Of a stretch of 64,000 nucleotides of DNA, positions 1 through 15,799 are shown piece after piece. Source of the stretch: Campylorhamphus procurvoides (Eukaryota > Chordata > Aves > Passeriformes > Dendrocolaptidae); the NCBI GenBank assembly GCA_013396655.1, contig WBMV01005958.1, positions 1,019,840-1,083,839 on the forward strand. Reading direction: 5' to 3'. How positions within the stretch are numbered: position 1 is the first letter of the stretch; every line of letters starts with the position of its first letter. The notes beneath the pieces are model-generated. The model had not been told where the DNA came from. It ran no database searches and worked only from the letters and a program-made list of their open reading frames with translations. The translations under genes were made by a program, and so were the position numbers.

Positions 1-1025
1 CTCTATCACACAGCACTCTGTTATTTGATTGTGACATTGCATTGCTTTTGGATGAATCTTGGAAATGTATGAAGGGCAAAGGGTGATGAAATAAAAGCAA
101 ACTCATTTCTTGAAAAATAATAAGTGGAAGTATGAATATTCATAAAAGACTAAGGCAGAAGCCATGGTAACTTCTTTCAAAAGTTTTCATTTGAAGGAAA
201 TAAAGCTGGAGACCTGCAATACCTTAAACTGTATATGTACAACTGGAGGCCCAGATTAAAATTTCTGATATAAATAACATGCTGCTGTTAGAAATTACTG
301 TTAGAAATAATGCTTTTGCTTTATAATGAACTACACCACAATAGTATTTGAGTTAGGCTCAGTGTTTATGCTGTCAGACTCAGAATGTGATTTGGATTTG
401 GACAATCTTGTGTGATGCTGACATTTTAAATCCTGCAGGTTTGTTTATGTGTGTGAAAATAAGAAAGGGGGAAGTGAGGATAGACTATTTAAAATGATGC
501 AGATAATTAATTTGCATGAGATGTGAAGAAAGATCAGGTTTTCTGTTTTTCATTCTTGAGCTGATATTGTCATGGTAATTTCAAAAAGGTGGTTCTGAAC
601 TGGGGGCAGGTGAAATACTTCTTGAAACAGTAAGTATATCACAGTCTGTTTTCAGATAATCTCAGGGCTCTGAAACTTCTTATATTTTTTAAGTTTGAAG
701 CCTGGAACATGGCTCTCACTTCACTCTTTTGTGCCACCTGTAAAATTACGTTTTTCAGGAGACCAAGTGAGTAAATGCCAGTGGGTAGCTTTTTAGTACA
801 TGCAATGAAATATTAATCAGTCCGTGTAAAAGGAATACCATTTTATATTGCAAGATGAGCAGCAAAATGTAGGGTAGTAACCTCAAGCAAACAGTCTTTA
901 CAGACTTGCCAATATGTAGTTTTACCCTGCTGGGAAAGAAAAACCTCCGTTGCTTCATCTAGTGTACATTTCTGTGAACTGTCAGCTTATACTGATCAAT
1001 GTTTTTTCTTTTCTCATTTATTCAG
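1..1025 (+). other. Probable intron of the unidentified gene
   Basis: This stretch is AT-rich and has no long open frame that reads like protein. It ends in the splice acceptor at 1024-1025, so it is most simply the last intron of the gene ending at 1230. No repeat family was recognised. Confidence 0.4.
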
Positions 1026-1230
1026 GATATATGACTCAAATCCTGAGCAACCAAATATATTCCAGGTGGAGCAGCTGGAACGTCTCAAGAGGGAATTGCC
1101 AGAGTTGAAAAGCTGTGTGTGCCCCACAGTTAGCCACTTCAAATCCATAGTTCCATGTAAATGTCACAATAGTTACCTGGAGGAGAAAGCTGTAGATAAC
1201 TTGAAGAGTGTTCAAATGCAAAATGACTGA
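1026..1230 (+). CDS. Last coding exon of an unidentified gene
   Basis: A pyrimidine-rich tract ending in TTTATTCAG (AG at 1024-1025) is a strong splice acceptor. It opens a frame of 67 codons from 1027 to a TGA at 1228-1230; base 1026 completes a codon split by the intron. There is no start codon, so this reads as a terminal exon. The peptide begins IYDSNPEQPNIF and has a charged, helix-prone stretch (VEQLERLKRELPELK). A Cys-bearing section (CVCP, CKCH) follows, and the end is LKSVQMQND. I do not recognise the family. The long downstream 3' UTR with a good poly(A) signal supports a real gene. It lies upstream of MAL on the same strand. I could not find the preceding exon in 1-1020. Confidence 0.6.
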
Positions 1231-2108
1231 TTTTAGGCAGAATGCTGTTTTGTATCTAGCAGATTTTCACCATTGGAGCAGTTCTGTCTATGCTTTCAGG
1301 TTGGTTTATTTTATTTGTAAGTCTCCAAATAGCAATAACTGTGTTCCTCCTTCCTAACAGTACTTACTGAAATTTCAAACAATGTTAAAATATTCAGCCA
1401 GTTATTGTTCCAATTTACATGTACAGTTTTAACTTTCCCCTATAATCGTGTCAAATCTTGAAAAAGAAAATTAACACTAGTGCTTTTTAAAAACAAATTA
1501 ATTAGGCAGTATCAGTAGTGAAAGCTCAGAAACTAAATAGTAAGGAAATTACAATATTGAATATGCTGAAATTGGTTTGACTTTGATTTTACTTAGAGGC
1601 TGACAAGCTGTAGAATTTATCTGACAACAGGAAATTGAGTCATTGTAAGATACGTATAAATAGATCTGGCCTATAAAAAGACCTGAATGAATTGGTACCT
1701 CATGTATACGTATTTGCACTGATAGATCCACCTGTACAAAGCTTCGTGCCATTGGAAAATATTTATATATTTTTTAGTAAACTGCAATCATTTTTTTCCC
1801 ACTTCACTGGACATTTGGGCTGCTGCCTTTGTTGTCTCATTTGTCAGTTTGTACTGTGCCTGTGTAGAGCAGTTAGGGCTGAACCACAAATATGATTTTT
1901 CTTTTTTTTTTTTTTACGTTGATCGCACACAGGCCTGCAAAACTTTAAAAATGTTGCTAATCATTTTAACGTAAGAATTACAGAAACATCTTCAGTGGTT
2001 GAGAATCTTCTTTTGCACAGTAACCTTAATGGACAGAATATGTACCATGCACAAACTCTACGAAATGCATGCTTTATCTATTAAGCATGAAATTTAGGTG
2101 TTTGCTGA

Positions 2109-2157
2109 GGTCCTTGCATCTTTATGGTGCTAGTTATGTGTGAAAGATGCAAGGACC
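2109..2157 (+). other. Perfect 15-bp inverted repeat (hairpin) in the 3' UTR
   Basis: The arm at 2109-2123 (GGTCCTTGCATCTTT) is the exact reverse complement of the arm at 2143-2157, with a 19-base loop between. Outside it, a lower stem is possible between about 2101-2108 and 2160-2168 (TTGCTGAG against CTCAACAA) after a short bulge. The whole would be a foldback of about 65-75 nt. That size fits a microRNA-like precursor, but a structured UTR element or a mobile-element remnant would look the same. Confidence 0.75.
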
Positions 2158-2760
2158 AACTCAACAACTTAATCTTCTTTTCTTTGCCTAAAAAACCACA
2201 AGCCTATCATTCACAAACATTTGAAGAAAAGGCTATACCATAAGTGGTTTGTCTTATTTACATAATGCAAGCTAGTAGCTTTTGTATTTTGCAGGATTTT
2301 TGGCTTTTACCTTGGAGCAAGAATCACAAATGTACTGAATTCAGATAATTGGTATCCTCTTGCTATCTCTCCTCTGTAATTTATTACAAAGTCATAGTTT
2401 AGAGTTCTTAATAGATAAGTATGCATGTCCTCCTTTCCTCCTGACGCTGCAGGTCATGCCAACACAACAGCTGTAACTTTCTACTGAAGTGTTAATGTAT
2501 AATAAGAATGGAAAATATTTATTTTTTTTCTCTTGTAAATTGACAATGAAAACAATAGTATGTACTATATTCTTTATATACAGTCATCGCTACATAGAAC
2601 TGATTGTACAAAGAGCAAAGCCATTGCAAGTAAGTGCTTGAGCCTTGCACTGCTGAGCAGTTTGAAACAGCTTGTTTTGACTTGTGTATTTTAGTATTTA
2701 AAGTTTGTTTGTCCTGCACAAACAGCACAATAATGATGAGGTATCTGGAAACCGCCTTTT

Positions 2761-2766
2761 AATAAA
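2761..2766 (+). terminator. Poly(A) signal of the unidentified gene
   Basis: AATAAA is followed about 35-50 bases on by a GT-rich stretch (AAGTGTGTGAGCTGTGTTTT), the usual layout of a cleavage and polyadenylation site. Confidence 0.55.
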
Positions 2767-2789
2767 AAACAGACAAAACCCCAAAACCT

Positions 2790-4196
2790 AAACAAAAGTT
2801 GGAAGTGTGTGAGCTGTGTTTTTGAGAAGGGGAGGGGGGAGACTGAACCAGAGTCTTGTCATCGGGCTGTTACCTGATGACATTCCTCACCTATGTGATT
2901 AGTTCTTCATTTATTCTTCATGTTTTTCTCATTTGTATGCCCACGTAGGATTCTCTTGACAAGGCTTGAGGGCTTTACCAATAGGTATTCAACACCTAGC
3001 CAAGTTTGTGTCACTGCTCAGGAAAGCTGGGGAGCACATCCACGCAGATGTTGAACATGACACCTATTTTGTGTGAAGGTGGTTTAAATCTTGTGCTGTC
3101 TGAGGCACTCTCTTGAACTAATCCCACCGTGATGCTCAGAAGGGCTTAGGCACCCTTTAAAACTTGTTTCCCAGCTTTCAATACCCAGAGAACAACAAAT
3201 TCTGTTTGAGGGGATTGAGGGTGGAAATAAATACACCCCCATGATGATTTTACAAGGTAGTTTTAAGCAGGGTTGCAATGGTAGTTTGTTGCTGACTCCC
3301 TTATTTAGAAGAAAGTTGCCAGCAACTTCCTCCCAGCCTGGGTGGCTGTAACAAGCTCTTGTGCTGTTGTCAGTTCTTGGAGCTGAGCTGGGCCACTGAA
3401 CAGCGGTTCTGCCACAGCCAGTGGCAATGCAGCTGGGATGTTGGGGAACCAAAGAGCAGGACTGTGGGAACTGGCAGGGGAACTGGCCACCTTTTGCTTT
3501 GGAATGCTTGTTGGGAGACCAGGGTGGTCTGGAGCAGAGTGAGCTTTGCTCTAGCCAAGGGATTGCTGCAGATGTTTAATCCAGAGATGTGTGAGCTGTA
3601 GTTGGTAAGACAGAATTTCACTCTTGATTTTGGGACATTTCCTTTTGGCCCATCCAAAGAATGGATTTTGTGTGTCTAACACTGGTAGTGAATGACCCTG
3701 GCACTGTATGTCATACCTGCCATGGGCACGAGGATGGACTGCTCCAGATACACCAGCTGTGAGCTCCTGCTGCAGCTGGCAACCTCCTGACAGCACACCA
3801 GCCTTCCTGCCCTGGAAGACATCTAGGATAGAGGGAACCCACAGTCATGGATTAATTGAACTCAGCAGCTGTCCTGGAGGGAGAGCCATTGGCTGTGGAA
3901 ATGAGGACCCTCTGCTGCCCATGGTCCCTCCAGGATGCCAGTGCTGTGTGGCACCTCTGCCAGGAGCTGATGCAGGGGAGAAGGAAGAGTTAAGGAAATC
4001 CCAGCCTCATGGCCATATCCAAGGTAAACCTCACAGGTACTGTGGTCCCAGGAAAGAGCAGGGAGCACAAGGACCTGCTCCCTTCCTCCGTTCTGTGCTA
4101 GTCTGGCATAAAGATGGAGGCAATCCCCCAGTGGTGTGGTTTGGGAATAGTTTTCCTACTGAACCATTCCTAACCATGAGCTGTGTGCTCACTCTA
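2790..4196. other. Intergenic sequence, nothing recognised
   Basis: This follows the first gene's poly(A) site. GC content rises from about 3300 onward. Several overlapping open frames on both strands at 3084-4250 have no recognisable domain or splice structure, and I do not consider them genes. Confidence 0.4.
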
Positions 4197-4430
4197 CCCT
4201 CCCAGTCCCCTGTGGGACTTGACTCTCTGATCCACTGGCCCTTGGGGCCATGACTTTGGAGTCATTGTCTGGGCTCAGCTCCCAGGTAGGTTTGCTGACC
4301 CTCTGGGCAATGACTTCTGGGTCATGGTCTGGACTTGACCCCCCCAATCACCTGGTCTGCAGGGCCATGTCCCCAGGGTCATGGTCTGTGCTCATCTCCT
4401 GGGTCCACTGGCCCTTGGGGGCCTTGGCAA
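4197..4430 (+). repeat. Short tandem repeat, about 58-bp unit, four degenerate copies
   Basis: Four successive blocks share the pattern GTCATGGTCTG, then GACTTGAC or GCTCA, then a CCACTGGCC- or CACCTGGTC-like box, then a GGGGCCA-like end. They start near 4197, 4250, 4310 and 4367, so the unit is 55-60 bp. The array abuts the larger repeat array on its right. Confidence 0.5.
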
Positions 4431-7400
4431 AGAAAGCACATAGCACAGGTTTTGGTGTGCTGATTATAATATACTGCCCAGATGAGGTAAAGGCCAGCAA
4501 CAACCTTCTGTCCTGGCACCTTTCATGTGGGAGCAATCACTGAGTGTTTTCAATTTTGGATATTCACTTCAGCAGGTTTGAAGTGGCAGAGTGCATTCAA
4601 TGTTTTTGCAAGTACCCATCGCCATCTGGTGGAGGTGTTGAAAGATGACACTGGGAGGGTGCACGCCAAGAACAGTATTTGGCCTGATGACTTTTTTTTG
4701 TTCAGTTGGTGGAGATGTTCAGTTTGGGATCTTGCCACGGTGAAACTATATATACCTGAGAAGGTAAGTGAATAGCTCTAGTGGTGGTGGTGGTGCACTT
4801 TTATAGGCATTTACTATGTGCCAAAGAAAGGGAAAGTTCAGTTTGGGTTCTTTCTTTTGGAGCTGGAATCCATGAGAGTGAAAGAATGTGATGGTACATA
4901 GAGAGGGAAAGCACAAAGCACCTTTATTTTGGGAAGGCAAGCACCTAGTGCCAGTTTAGGTGGTTCAAATAACACACTGCCCAAGGAAGTAGGTAAAGGC
5001 CAGCAACAGCTTTATGTCCTACCACCTTTTTTGTGAGAGCAATCCCTGAATGCATTCGAATTTCAAGTTAGAATCCCAGTTTCAGAGTTGCACTACTGAA
5101 AATTATGACAGTACTTTAGTTTTGATGTGGAAAGCACCAAGTGCCTGTGTTGGTGGTGCAGATGACAGCACGTGCAATGGAGGTCAAGGCCAAGAACAGC
5201 TTTATCTCCTGGCACCTTTTGTGTGGGAGCAATCTCTGGGTGTATTTGGTTTTGGAGCCCAGGTCAAATTACGGAGCTGTCTCTCATGAAGTGTGTGGCA
5301 ATGCATTTGTTTTGGCAAGACAAGCAGACATCCCCAGTGCTGGAGATGGAAGTGGTAGGCTGTGAAGAGGAGATAAAGGCCAGGAAAAGCTTTCTGACTT
5401 GGCAGCTTTTGTGTTGGAGCAATCTCTGAATATGTTCAATGTTGGAAATATTGGCCACGTTTTGTAGGTGTGGTCCAGGAAATCGAGAGTGCCTTTCCTT
5501 GGGAAGGAAAGCACCAAGCACCAGTTTGGGTCATCCTACAGATAAGCTGCCTAGGGGAGGTAAAGCCCAGCAATCTTGTATCTAAACCAAAAATATCCAG
5601 CAAGAGTCTTGGTCACAGTAGGTGCCTGCTGAGAAGGCTCTTGCTGGCTCTGCATTTGTCTCACACTCCTTGAATTCCAGCACGTGTCCTGGAGCTTTGC
5701 ATTTTCCTTCTCAGCTGCACGTGCCAGCACATTCTGTCTGTCTCACAGAGCTCCACTGAAAATATCTTATCAACTGCTCCCACAAGAAAGGTCATGTTGC
5801 AGAAAAGGCATCACCTTCCCCTGCAGCCTTTAAGCTGCACAACACCACTCTTGGTGTCACGCTTCTTTCTTTCCTGCTCTGTGCACCCTCCCATCTTTGC
5901 TCTGTCCTGAAGCCCAGCCCTGCAATTTTAACAAGGCCACAAAATGTGTTAGGAGAGAAAGGCTACTGGGTTTCACATTCACAGCAAAGGATAGCAACTG
6001 CAGCACACACAGCGAGGCAATGAACTTTCCAACTGTGTGTCCTATCACATTCTTTCACACTCCCAGAGATCCTGGACCTAAACTGAAAACATCCAGCAAA
6101 AAAAAATCTCAGTCACAACAGATGTCAGCTGGGAAAGCTGCTGGCTCAACCTTTAATTCATAACCCCTGAATTACACCACACACTCTGGAGCTGTGAGCT
6201 TTCCTTCCCAGCTGCCTGTGCCGTCATATTCTTTCAGTCTTGCTGCTCCAACTTCAACCAGCCAGCACCTGCTTCCATGCAGAAGATCTTAGAACAAGAA
6301 GTCAGCACTGGCCTTCACCTTGCCTTGCAGCCCATAAACTGCACCATGTTCTTTGCTCTCTCAGCTGTAGGCACCCTCAGGGTCTTTCACAGAATCTACA
6401 TCCAAAACTAAAAAAATTCAGCAGCTGCTCCCATAGAAAAGGCTCTTTCTTCTTTCCTAGATGAAAGAGCCAGTGCTGGACCACCCTTTTCTTTTGTAAC
6501 CTATAAACTGCACCACTGTCAACACTGAGACCCTTTGCTTTTCTTTCTTTTACTCTCCCAAAATTGAAGCCCTCCACAAAATGCTCCCACCCTTAAGGTG
6601 CCTGGACAGAGAGCTGTTGGTTTTTACCCTCCCACTGTCACCATCCAGAATTGCACCATGTGGTGCTGTGCACTTGGTAAACAATTAAATGTGTACCGTG
6701 ACACTACCCAAGAAAACCAGTGGGCAGATCAGAAGTTGAAAATTTATAGACAATACTGGCAAGCAAAATGTTTGCCAGGACAAAAAGAAATACACTTATT
6801 TTGGCAGGCAAGCAGCTGTCCCCAGTGTTTGTGGTGCAGACAACAGGCTGCCCAGGGGAGGTAAAGGCCAGCAAGAGCTTTCTTTCATAGCACTTTTCCT
6901 GTGGGAGCAAATCCACTTTCAGGAGCCCAGCGCCAAAATGTGGATACTGCCTCCAGTATTGAATTCATCCAGCAGGGACTGCTCTAACACAAAAGTTATG
7001 AGGAAAGAAAGCTGTTGCTGGTTTTTACCTCCCCAGGCAGCAAATTGTCTGTACCCCCACCAACGGGTCTGGATGCTTTCCTTAACAAATACAGGCGCTG
7101 TCATCCTCTTTCTGAGCCCACTTCCAATATTTGATACCAATTCCAGAACCGTGTATGTCCAGGGATCTCCGTCAGGGAAAACTTTCCAGGACAGAAAGCT
7201 CTTACTGGCCTATTGCTCCCTAGGGAACAGTGTCATCTGCACCACCAGCACTGAGTTTAGCTCTTTTCTTCCTCAGGAAAGGTCATGTTATCCTTTTTTT
7301 TCTTTTTAGGTGGCTGACTCCAAATTTCAGTGGTGGGCTCCTGAAGGAAGACAACAGGGCTTTAACATGGGAATGAAAAGCACCTTGCCCCAGTGTTCCA

Positions 7401-7525
7401 CGTGCAGATGACAGGCTGAGCAGGGGAGGTAAATGCCAGCTAGAGCTCTCTCTCCTGGCACCTTTAGCATTCAAGCAATTCCTGGACATTCCCAGTTTGT
7501 GATCTTGGCTCCTCTCCAAAGAAGG
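4415..7525. repeat. Degenerate ~190-bp repeat array with copies in both orientations
   Basis: A core resembling GGTAAAGGCCAGCAA recurs at 4486, 4992, 5182, 5372, 5559, 6860 and 7428. Three consecutive spacings are 190, 190 and 187 bp. Each core is preceded by a box like GGTGGTGCAGATGACAGGCT and followed by one like CTGGCACCTTTTGTGTGGGA. Reverse-complement copies are visible with cores near 6617, 7015 and 7202. 5740-6540 appears to hold more diverged reverse copies, so the array goes forward, reverse, forward, reverse, forward. Copies are too diverged to keep a frame, so it is not a coding repeat. A further diverged reverse copy seems to lie at 8875-9000. I do not recognise the family. Confidence 0.6.
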
Positions 7526-10440
7526 ACATGAAACAAACCGGGATAAGCCGTGTTTCAGGGACTGAAAGGACCTTTTGTATGAAATTAGTCAGAGAAACCC
7601 ACCCGATGAGTCACAAGGGTTGGAAGGGCTTTATAGGTGTAATTGTGCCTTTATAAAACTTGACTGCTTTACTTAAATGATGATAACAGTGATTAGATAA
7701 AAATGTAGAGAGACATAAATGCAAAATGGGCAAAAAACCCAAAAGGATTTAATCAGAATTATTTGCTACACAATCAAATTACTAATATAGTGCACTGCTT
7801 ATTAAATCAATAACATCAGAGCTAGCTTAACTACTATGAAACAAAAACTGATGTTACTCACCCACAGCACTGACTGTGGGCACATCCCTTTCACTCAGGA
7901 CTCACTGAGGAACGTCCCCACCCAAGGGAAGGACCTTCCTGTACCTAAGGGAGGTTCCCTGGAAATCCCTGCTGATGAAAAAGTGGGGTTGGTCTTATAG
8001 TATGAAGTGATTGACTGTGAGTCCTACAGCTTCTCGATTCTGCGTTGTTCTTCCTGCTCAGCAGAATTCTTTGGTTTCTTCTGCTCAAAACTTCTGTCTC
8101 TCACTTCTCTGTCAGGGCCTTACACGTCCCTGTTGATGCCCAAGTCAGGTTGGGACAAACACCCTTGTGATGGGTCTAATTTAGGAGAGTTTGGTCAAGC
8201 TGGTCTCAGCACTCTTCAACACCAAAAACTGTGTTACTAAAACCCCTTTTTCTTAATCCATCACTGGTACTTTGTAGATAAGACAAAGAATGGGTTCCTC
8301 AAAGCTTACTCATCCCTCCTGAACTGAACAGCACTAGTGCCCTTGCTCCTCACAACACAGTTGTTCATTCCTCAGGCACACCAGTCCTGTGCTCCCAGGA
8401 GCAGGAGAGCTTTGTAGCTTCATCCCTGCCCCTTGCAGAGGCAGCTAGAGCCCCTCTGGAGCCATCTCTGTGCAGCTCTGCATCCTTCATTCCTACTGCT
8501 TTCTGCTCTCCCTGTTTGCTGGCTGGTTTTTAGGTCTGTCTCATATGTAAGCTTTTATACATATGTATACCTATGGCATCTTATGGCACATGGAATCTCA
8601 CCAGAGAAGGAGGAAAACACATTGATGCAGCAAAAACTCTCCCATTTTTGAAGTCATGAAGGTTAGCATGGACTTTGCACTTGGGTGAGAAAAGGTCTCC
8701 AGAGGCAAAGAAACAGGGAATTACCCACTTAAAGGTTCCTGCTTTAATGGACTACTTGGGGGGGTTGGGGTGGAAAATGGAGAGGTCAAGGTCTGGATAA
8801 GAGGTGTCCATCACACCCCTTCACTGCTCCACCACACTGTGCCTGCTCTACCACCTAACCCTCCCCCTGGTCAGAGCCCAGGTCCAAAACATACACCCAC
8901 CAGTGGGACTCCCACACAGAAGTGGTGAGGAATGAAAGCTGTTGGTGGCCCTTCCCTTGGCAGCCCCTTCACACTCACACCAACACTGGGGATCTGTGCT
9001 TTGTCTGCCACCCAGTCCTCCCTCACCCCCTTAGGCCTCTTTGAGCACACCTGGAGCCCATCTGGCATGTCCTGCAAAGGCTGCCCAGACACTTTGCCCA
9101 TTGCCCTTGCAAGGCCTAGTGATGATTATTTTTTGGACACTTTTGGTACTCCAAACCACTTGGGGTCAGGCATATCCCAGAGGATCCTTCTTTTCCTGCT
9201 CCTGTACCTATATATGTTGTATAAAATAAGGTGGGTACCACCCCCCTTGCTTAATTGCTTGCTAAAAGCATTTGTCCAATTTTTCTGATTTTGCAGCCTC
9301 CTTGTCTGCCCCACTGTTTTCTCCAAGGGAAAGTTTTCACACTCTCTTCCTTTCTTGTAATTTCTCTCTCCCACCTCTCTGACCCTTGGATTCAGGGCAG
9401 GTATTCATTCCTTTCCTGCCTGCAGGTCTCTCCCCAATTCCTCCTGACTCTATGCCTGCTGCAAAATGAACCCAACATGCTCCCTGACAGAAAGATCTGC
9501 AGATGCCACAATTATTCCAGCATAGCTCCTGCAGTCAGAGAGCAAAGCAAGAGAGACTGAATGTGCCCCAGCTGCAGCTGGAAGGAGCCTGCTGGAGGCT
9601 CTGGGCCACAGCTGACAGGTGGCTACCAGAGCTGCACATGCCAGGAATGTGGGGTTGGCAGCAGGGCAGTCCTCCTGCTCTGGACTCTGCACCAGAGCCT
9701 TGCGCATGGGAGCAGCTGTGGAAGGGCAAGCACCCCACACTGGTTCTGGCTGAAGAGGGCACTTCTTCCAAGGGTCACAGGTCCACAGCAATATGCTCCA
9801 GTACTTTGCTCTTTTTCCTGAAGTTTCACATTTTGGCCTTGGCTTCTGGAGTTATGTGGTAGTGCTGGGTATCCAAGTGAGTGTGTTACAAAGAAGTAAA
9901 CATTCTGTATTAAAGAAAAGGGGAATTCCTTGCTCCCACGGACGACAGACTAAAAAGAAAAAGAAATCCAAATGGCTTGGGAAATCTTATTATTTTAGGC
10001 CATTTGTGTTACCCTGGCATATCCAAACTCCTTCTGAGATGATGGAAGTGGCTCACCCTGCAATTTGGTTGCCCGTGTCTTGGCATGCACCTCTGCCTGC
10101 GAGGTATTTCTTGGCCCCGCTGTTTCCTGTAGCTGTCGTGTCCTTGTGCTGTGGCCAGCTCACCTGCCCGGGGACAACCTGACTCATGGGGCAAATAGAA
10201 GGGGACTAGAGGCTGTCCAGGTGTGTGGGTACAAACCTTCCCCATTGCCCTCAGACATCAGCCAGTGCCACCCACCACCGCCCAGGGACTTGCCTTGCAC
10301 GCTCAGCTTCTGTAGGGACAACTCCGCTCCAAATGCCTCAGGGCTGCCCCCATCTCCTGCAAACCTGCCATGTGACTCCTGTCAGCCCTGGTCACAGGGC
10401 TGGGCCACACCTGTGCCACTCGCAGCGGTCCTCACCTGTC
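7526..10440. other. Intergenic sequence upstream of MAL
   Basis: 7540-8000 is AT-rich and could be an old LTR or other repeat, but I cannot place it. 8875-9000 resembles a reverse copy of the ~190-bp repeat to the left. 9400-10440 is GC-richer and would hold the MAL upstream regulatory region. No gene was recognised. Confidence 0.4.
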
Positions 10441-10441
10441 A

Positions 10442-10541
10442 GCAGGAAGCAGGGGGAAAAGAGGAGAGAGCAGGAAGGAGAAGACAGAAGGGAGAGAGGC
10501 ATTCAGAAGCTCGAACCAGAGCACCCAGGAATCACCTTGCA
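10442..10541 (+). promoter_or_regulatory. Purine-rich promoter-proximal / 5' UTR region of MAL
   Basis: 10442-10500 is almost pure A/G with five C interruptions, and it ends about 40 bases before the MAL start codon. No TATA box was seen at a suitable distance, so initiation is probably TATA-less. The transcription start cannot be fixed from sequence. The start codon has G at -3, a favourable context. Confidence 0.35.
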
Positions 10542-14793
<4,252 letters not shown>

Positions 14794-15590
14794 GAACCTC
14801 CCCTCACAAATGTGCCTTGTGGTCACCTCAAGAACAACTGCAGCTTCCAGGAAGGGTTTGGGTTTGTTTTTTAAAAAAAATGTAAATACTATGAACAAGT
14901 GGCTTTTTATGTGGGATCTCGGTAGTGAAGACAAGGAGCCTGCCAGAGATAGGTATATCCTGGCACAATCTGTTTCCCTTCAGTCTTTTCTGGGCTGGGT
15001 ACAGTCTGATGCTGGTAAATGGGGTCCAAAACAAAAAAACCTCCAGCCTTAAAGAACATAGTATAGTTGGATTCAAAGTGCTAAAATCTCCCTGAACTGT
15101 ACCTTTATGTTCAGAGTTGTTACTGCAGTGAGGGGGAACCTGGACAACCAGCACAAAGGAGCATGAAACCATGTCATTTTCATTGCTGCCTGTCCATTTA
15201 AATCTGTTTCCTTCCCTAAACCTGATGTACCAAATGGAATATTTTCATGCAGTTCCTGAAAATGCCTTCTCTGACTTGTGATGAGAAATGGGGACAATAT
15301 TTAAGTTGCCACAGGAGCAATATGAATTGTTGCAATCCCTGAAGGGTACTGCTGAATTTTGAGGAATTGGGTAATACTGAATAATTGAAATAATAATCAA
15401 AATAATGCCAGGTATTGCCACTGTATTTAATCCCCCTACAAAATACTACTTGGAAGGTGTACATTAGGCTGTAGAATTGTATGGATGATTAGAATGACAA
15501 CTTGAATAAGCAATCAACTCTTGTCTTTGGTGAATGACTACTCTTTCTTACAGTAGCATTATGTTGCTAATAAAGGTGGGTTTGCTGTGA
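14794..15590 (+). other. MAL: MAL 3' UTR
   Basis: Non-coding sequence from the stop codon to just past the poly(A) signal at 15569-15574. The right end is estimated from the signal and the GT-rich tract after it. Confidence 0.7.
15569..15574 (+). terminator. MAL poly(A) signal
   Basis: AATAAA is followed immediately by GT-rich sequence (GGTGGGTTTGCTGTG), the expected downstream element. It lies about 780 bases after the stop codon. Confidence 0.75.
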
Positions 15591-15799
15591 CTTTGAAAAT
15601 AGATGAGTCATTCCTGCTATTTTCCCCTTTGCTGCACACAGGTACAAAGCCCTGTGCAGCCTCAGGAGCACTGCACCGTAACAGGGCAATGCCTAAGGAG
15701 GAGGCACAAATTTGGGCATGAAAGAGAGGGTTTTTCCAGCAAGGGGAGCCTGTGGGGCTCAGGTTAACCCAAGTTAACTGCAGTGAGTGTTAACTCGAG

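Larger units (their letters stand above)
1231..2785 (+). other. 3' UTR of the unidentified gene
   Basis: This is AT-rich non-coding sequence between the TGA at 1228-1230 and a poly(A) signal at 2761-2766. It contains a strong hairpin at 2109-2157. A UTR of about 1.5 kb is normal for a vertebrate gene. The end is estimated from the signal. Confidence 0.5.

Noticed and set aside
3708..4253. A 181-codon plus-strand open frame
   Set aside because: GC-rich DNA next to tandem repeats, with no recognisable protein features or splice sites; shadow frames of similar length overlap it.
4415..7525. CRISPR-like or protein-repeat reading of the ~190-bp array
   Set aside because: Units are too long, diverged and strand-switching for CRISPR, and the context is a bird genome. 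Frames break between units, so it is not a repeat-domain gene.
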